From Schaalia suimastitidis DSM 15538 (GTDB taxonomy: Bacteria > Actinomycetota > Actinomycetes > Actinomycetales > Actinomycetaceae), in the NCBI RefSeq assembly GCF_000429105.1, contig NZ_AUBF01000010.1, positions 1 through 64,000 of the forward strand: a DNA stretch of 64,000 nucleotides, read 5' to 3'. Every line of letters begins with the position of its first letter. The stretch's first letter is position 1. A model generated the notes under the pieces. That model searched no databases. It saw nothing but the letters and a program-made list of their open reading frames with translations, and had not been told where the DNA came from. Made by a program: the position numbers and the translations under genes. Below are positions 61,319 through 64,000 of this stretch, piece after piece.

Positions 61319-61999
61319 TTACCCTAAAACAGCCAAGTACACCGCCACGCAATGGCAGGCCCACGCCAATACGGTGCACAGGTGGAAAAGTTCGTGGAAG
61401 CCGAACCATTTGGGGGAGAGCTGAGGCCATTTGAACGCATAAAACAGGGCGCCAACGGTATACAGCAAGCCGCCCGCCACAATGAGCCAAATAATGGCTG
61501 GACCACCAGCAGCCCACAGTTGGGGGAGGTAGGCGATGGCCACCCACCCCAGTGCCACATACACCAATGTCGCCAACCATCGTGGAGCCGACGGCCAGAA
61601 AAGGTTAAGCAAAATACCTGCCAGAGCACCGAGCCAGACAATCAACAGAATTGTCGTGGCGTCACGCTGACTGAGCAAGGCAACGCACAGCGGCGTGTAA
61701 GTGCCGGCGATGAGAAGGAAAATATTGGAATGGTCCATGCGGCGCCAGAATGTTTCCCATTTTGGTGCCCAATAGAAGCGGTGATAGGTGGCGGAAACGC
61801 CGAAAAGTACCAGGGATGCTGCTAAATACACGGCGCTTCCCCATTTGGTGCCGGGTGTTGGCGCCAGCACTAGGAGCACGATGGAGGCTGCCAAAGAGAG
61901 GGGAGCGGTAACAAGGTGGATCCAGCCTCGTAAATGGGGTTTAATTGCCACGATTTGATCGGGTAACCATTTGGTGGGTTTCAACGACGCGATCCGCAT
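61319..61999 (-). CDS. Hemolysin III family (PAQR-like) membrane protein
   Basis: 226 residues, seven hydrophobic helices. SATYHRFYWAPKWETFWRRMDHSNIFLLIAGTYTPL and the C-terminal HELFHLCTVLAWACH contain the conserved His and Asp of the PAQR/hemolysin III family, which suggests a metal-dependent membrane hydrolase site. A haemolytic role is not implied in this context. ATG at 61999, divergent from uppS. Confidence 0.92.
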   Translation of the reverse strand: MRIASLKPTKWLPDQIVAIKPHLRGWIHLVTAPLSLAASIVLLVLAPTPGTKWGSAVYLAASLVLFGVSATYHRFYWAPKWETFWRRMDHSNIFLLIAGTYTPLCVALLSQRDATTILLIVWLGALAGILLNLFWPSAPRWLATLVYVALGWVAIAYLPQLWAAGGPAIIWLIVAGGLLYTVGALFYAFKWPQLSPKWFGFHELFHLCTVLAWACHCVAVYLAVLG

Positions 62000-62268
62000 A
62001 AAGTCATCCTCCCAACGCAGTTAATCCAACGGTTCTGCTTTTACGAGAGTACTACTGCTGCACGGCCCTGTCTCTTATTGCTCCGGCAACGGACGTCTGC
62101 AGGGATGGCTGAGCAGGCCGTTCATCCAGTGCAATGGTACCTTACCGTTGCCCAGCGTCGAGTTCACGCAGGTCTTTGCGCGACGCGGAGGCGGCATAGG
62201 CGGTAATCTGAGGGCACGGCTCTATTATTCTGAGGTATCCCGAGCTAGGCGAAAATGCAGGAGTGGGC

Positions 62269-63030
62269 ATGGCGCAGTGGAATTTGCTGTACGACCTTTA
62301 CGAGGCTCGTGTTCGTTCACGCTTAACTAAAGAGCTCATTCCCCGCCACGTGGGCGTCATCCTTGATGGCAATCGCCGGTGGGCGAAATCAATTGGCACC
62401 ACCACCTCTCATGGACATCGTGCAGGCGCTGGGCGTATCGCGCAGTTCCTCGGATGGGCACATGAACTTGGCGTGGAAATCGTGACCTTGTGGATGCTGT
62501 CGACCGACAACCTGGGACGCGAATCAAAAGAGCTTAACGAACTGATCGGCATCATTCGCACAGCCGTCGAAGGACTTGCTCAGGACGGCCGCTGGAAACT
62601 GCATATTGTGGGCGATATTTCGCTGCTGCCGGATTCATTGGCGCAGACCTTGACAGATGCTGCCCAGCAAACAGCTGGTGTGGAAGGGATGATTGTCAAT
62701 ATTGCCGTCGGCTACGGCGGTAGGCATGAAATTACCGAGGCGGTGCGTGCCCTTATCCGGCAGGCTGAGGCAGAAGGTACTTCCTTGGGTGAGCTTGCTG
62801 AACGTTTGACTGATGCTGATATTGCGGCGCACCTGTACACCAAAGACCAGCCGGACCCTGACCTGGTCATCCGTACCTCTGGTGAGCAGCGCCTCTCTGG
62901 TTTTATGCTCTGGCAGTCGGTACATTCTGAGTTCTACTTCTGTGAAGCGTACTGGCCGGATTTCCGGCGAGTGGATTTCCTACGTGCGATGCGTTCCTAT
63001 GCGCAGCGGGAACGCCGCCTCGGTAAATGA
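62269..63030 (+). CDS. uppS: Isoprenyl transferase (cis-prenyl, UppS family)
   Basis: About 253 residues from the ATG at 62269 (AGGAG upstream; the GTG at 62263 is less likely). The cis-prenyltransferase blocks are complete: HVGVILDGNRRWAK (catalytic Asp), SHGHRAGAGRI, WMLSTDNLGRE, VNIAVGYGGRHEI, and the C-terminal DPDLVIRTSGEQRLSGFMLWQSVHSEFYFCEAYWPDFRRVDFLRAM. It makes Z-polyprenyl diphosphates for cell-wall lipid carriers. Next to hemolysin III it may correspond to the actinobacterial short-chain (Z-FPP-type) paralogue; product length cannot be read off. Confidence 0.95.
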   Translation: MAQWNLLYDLYEARVRSRLTKELIPRHVGVILDGNRRWAKSIGTTTSHGHRAGAGRIAQFLGWAHELGVEIVTLWMLSTDNLGRESKELNELIGIIRTAVEGLAQDGRWKLHIVGDISLLPDSLAQTLTDAAQQTAGVEGMIVNIAVGYGGRHEITEAVRALIRQAEAEGTSLGELAERLTDADIAAHLYTKDQPDPDLVIRTSGEQRLSGFMLWQSVHSEFYFCEAYWPDFRRVDFLRAMRSYAQRERRLGK

Positions 63031-63099
63031 GTGGGGTGTGGCTTTTGTAGGCGTGCGGCTTCGGTACGTGGCCGCGTCAACCGCAGCGTCCGCTCGGTT

Positions 63100-63180
63100 G
63101 GTATCCAATGAGGACGTACACCCGGGGGTATCCAACGAGGCCTTATGCCCCCCGTAAGTCGACGAGGCCGCACACCCACC
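63100..63180. repeat. Three degenerate 26-28 bp tandem units after uppS
   Basis: Units begin GGTATCCAATGAGGACG (63100), GGGTATCCAACGAGGCC (about 63126) and GTAAGTCGACGAGGCCG (about 63154). The first two are clearly related; the third is looser. Confidence 0.6.
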
Positions 63181-63210
63181 GGCAGCTAACTGGGCGGTGG
63201 GTCTTCAGTC

Positions 63211-64000
63211 TTAGGCGTTGAGTTCGTGGCGCCACGGCGGATTGGCGCCCGCACGCGAGACAGTCACATCTGACACTGCGCTGGCATGGGCCAAAATGGC
63301 GTCAACCTGCTCGGCTGTCACGTTACGCAACGCTGGTCGCGCAGCAGAACCGACAAGACCAAGGCCCCACATTGCGTCAATAATGCCGCCCATGAAGGAA
63401 TCGCCTGCACCAACCGTGTCAACAACTTTGACGTCAGCTGGGGTTGATGTGCAGTACAGGCCCGACGCGGTATAGGCAACGCCGCCTTTCTTTCCGCGCG
63501 TGACAATAATGACCTGCGGCCCCATATTTAGCCACTGCTGGACGGTCTTTTCCAGATCGGAACATCCGGTGAGCCATTCGATGTCTTCATCGGAAACTTT
63601 GACAACGTCAGCGACGGCCACGAATCGGCTGACTTGTGCCATGGCTTGCTCTGGTGTGCCCATGAGGGTAGGACGCGCATTGGGATCGTAGGTAATTAAG
63701 GCGTGTCGGCGTGCACGGATCAGGGCATCAAGAACGGTGGTGGCACCCGGTTCAGTGGTGGCCGAAATAGACCCAGCATGAACCAGCACTTCGTTGCCGG
63801 TCAGCTCCATTGGATGCGGGGGATTCCACACGAAGTCAAAGGTGTAGGTTGCTGCGCCTCGTTCATTGAGGGCTGCCAGAGCGGTACTGGTGTGGTCGGC
63901 CCCGTGGGAATCCTCGGTAATGTGGACCTTTGAGGCAGAAAAATGTTCGACGATTTTCTGGCCGCGGCTATCTTTGCCAATCCATGTCCGAAGCGCCACT
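63211..64000 (-). CDS. PfkB-family sugar kinase, N-terminus outside the window
   Basis: About 262 residues of a kinase whose start lies beyond the right edge. The C-terminal PfkB signature with the catalytic base is intact (DTVGAGDSFMGGIIDAM), as are the middle YDPNARPTLMG and VVKVSDEDIEWLTGCSDLE segments typical of fructokinases. The stop is at 63211-63213. It probably phosphorylates fructose or a similar sugar. The upstream partner genes are not visible. Confidence 0.9.
   Translation of the reverse strand, partial: VALRTWIGKDSRGQKIVEHFSASKVHITEDSHGADHTSTALAALNERGAATYTFDFVWNPPHPMELTGNEVLVHAGSISATTEPGATTVLDALIRARRHALITYDPNARPTLMGTPEQAMAQVSRFVAVADVVKVSDEDIEWLTGCSDLEKTVQQWLNMGPQVIIVTRGKKGGVAYTASGLYCTSTPADVKVVDTVGAGDSFMGGIIDAMWGLGLVGSAARPALRNVTAEQVDAILAHASAVSDVTVSRAGANPPWRHELNA

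Noticed and set aside
63100-63180. CRISPR array
   Set aside because: Only three degenerate units, no spacer-repeat alternation of constant length and no cas genes.

Overview
The window looks like ordinary chromosome of a moderately GC-rich actinobacterium. Gene content, Shine-Dalgarno use with many GTG starts, and GC that looks by eye in the mid to upper 50s per cent all fit Actinomycetaceae, but this is inference without a 16S or database match. No insertion sequence, prophage, integrase or CRISPR array is visible. Several actinobacterial neighbourhoods are recognisable: mfd / lipoprotein / eno, the DUF2342 / PDZ-Lon / UPF0182 block, clpS / DUF2017 / murI / MBL, rph / rdgB, nudC / uvrD2, ftsB-like / DUF501 / ppx / tRNA-Leu, and greA / hemolysin III / uppS. 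As I recall the mycobacterial order, some blocks contiguous there are split or inverted here.

Layout. 0-3.4 kb (minus): a small type VII-style toxin cassette with three short helical WXG/EspC-like proteins, a 704-aa toxin ending in a TNT-like NADase domain, and a candidate immunity gene running off the left edge. 3.7-11.5 kb: YihY-type membrane protein, 2H phosphoesterase, galK, pth and mfd, which carries a long (Ala-Gly)n insert. 11.6-16.5 kb: lipoprotein, eno, then an NCS1 nucleobase permease and a divergent purine nucleoside phosphorylase behind a structured leader. 17.0-24.4 kb: an unrecognised four-gene operon with a YIP1-like protein, a second membrane protein, a 1682-aa signal-peptide and transmembrane protein with pentapeptide repeats, and a zinc-ribbon protein. 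This is the best candidate for an undescribed system. 24.5-34.9 kb: DUF2342, YlbL-like PDZ-Lon, PPA1309, UPF0182, a monooxygenase-fold protein with a second (Gly-Ala)n array, a DUF4353-type lipoprotein, an acyltransferase and a mutarotase. 35-41.4 kb: typA, hup, nagB, DUF3039 and its helicase, and a guanidine-II riboswitch in front of a Gdx-type guanidinium exporter. 41.6-55.6 kb: pncB, clpS, murI, MBL hydrolase, LysR, rph-rdgB, nudC, uvrD2, a ThiF/TOMM-like protein, an FtsB-like protein, DUF501, ppx and a short-variable-arm tRNA-Leu(UAA). 55.6-64 kb: L,D-transpeptidase, Bax1-I, FKBP, PerM-type permease, greA, hemolysin III, uppS and a partial PfkB sugar kinase.

Two motifs recur. Identical GCTGGT hexamer arrays sit in frame in two unrelated genes. 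Many gene-to-gene gaps carry their own private, imperfect, tandem duplication of roughly 16-35 bp just downstream of a stop codon. Transcription units often end in long, near-perfect hairpins with little or no T tract.
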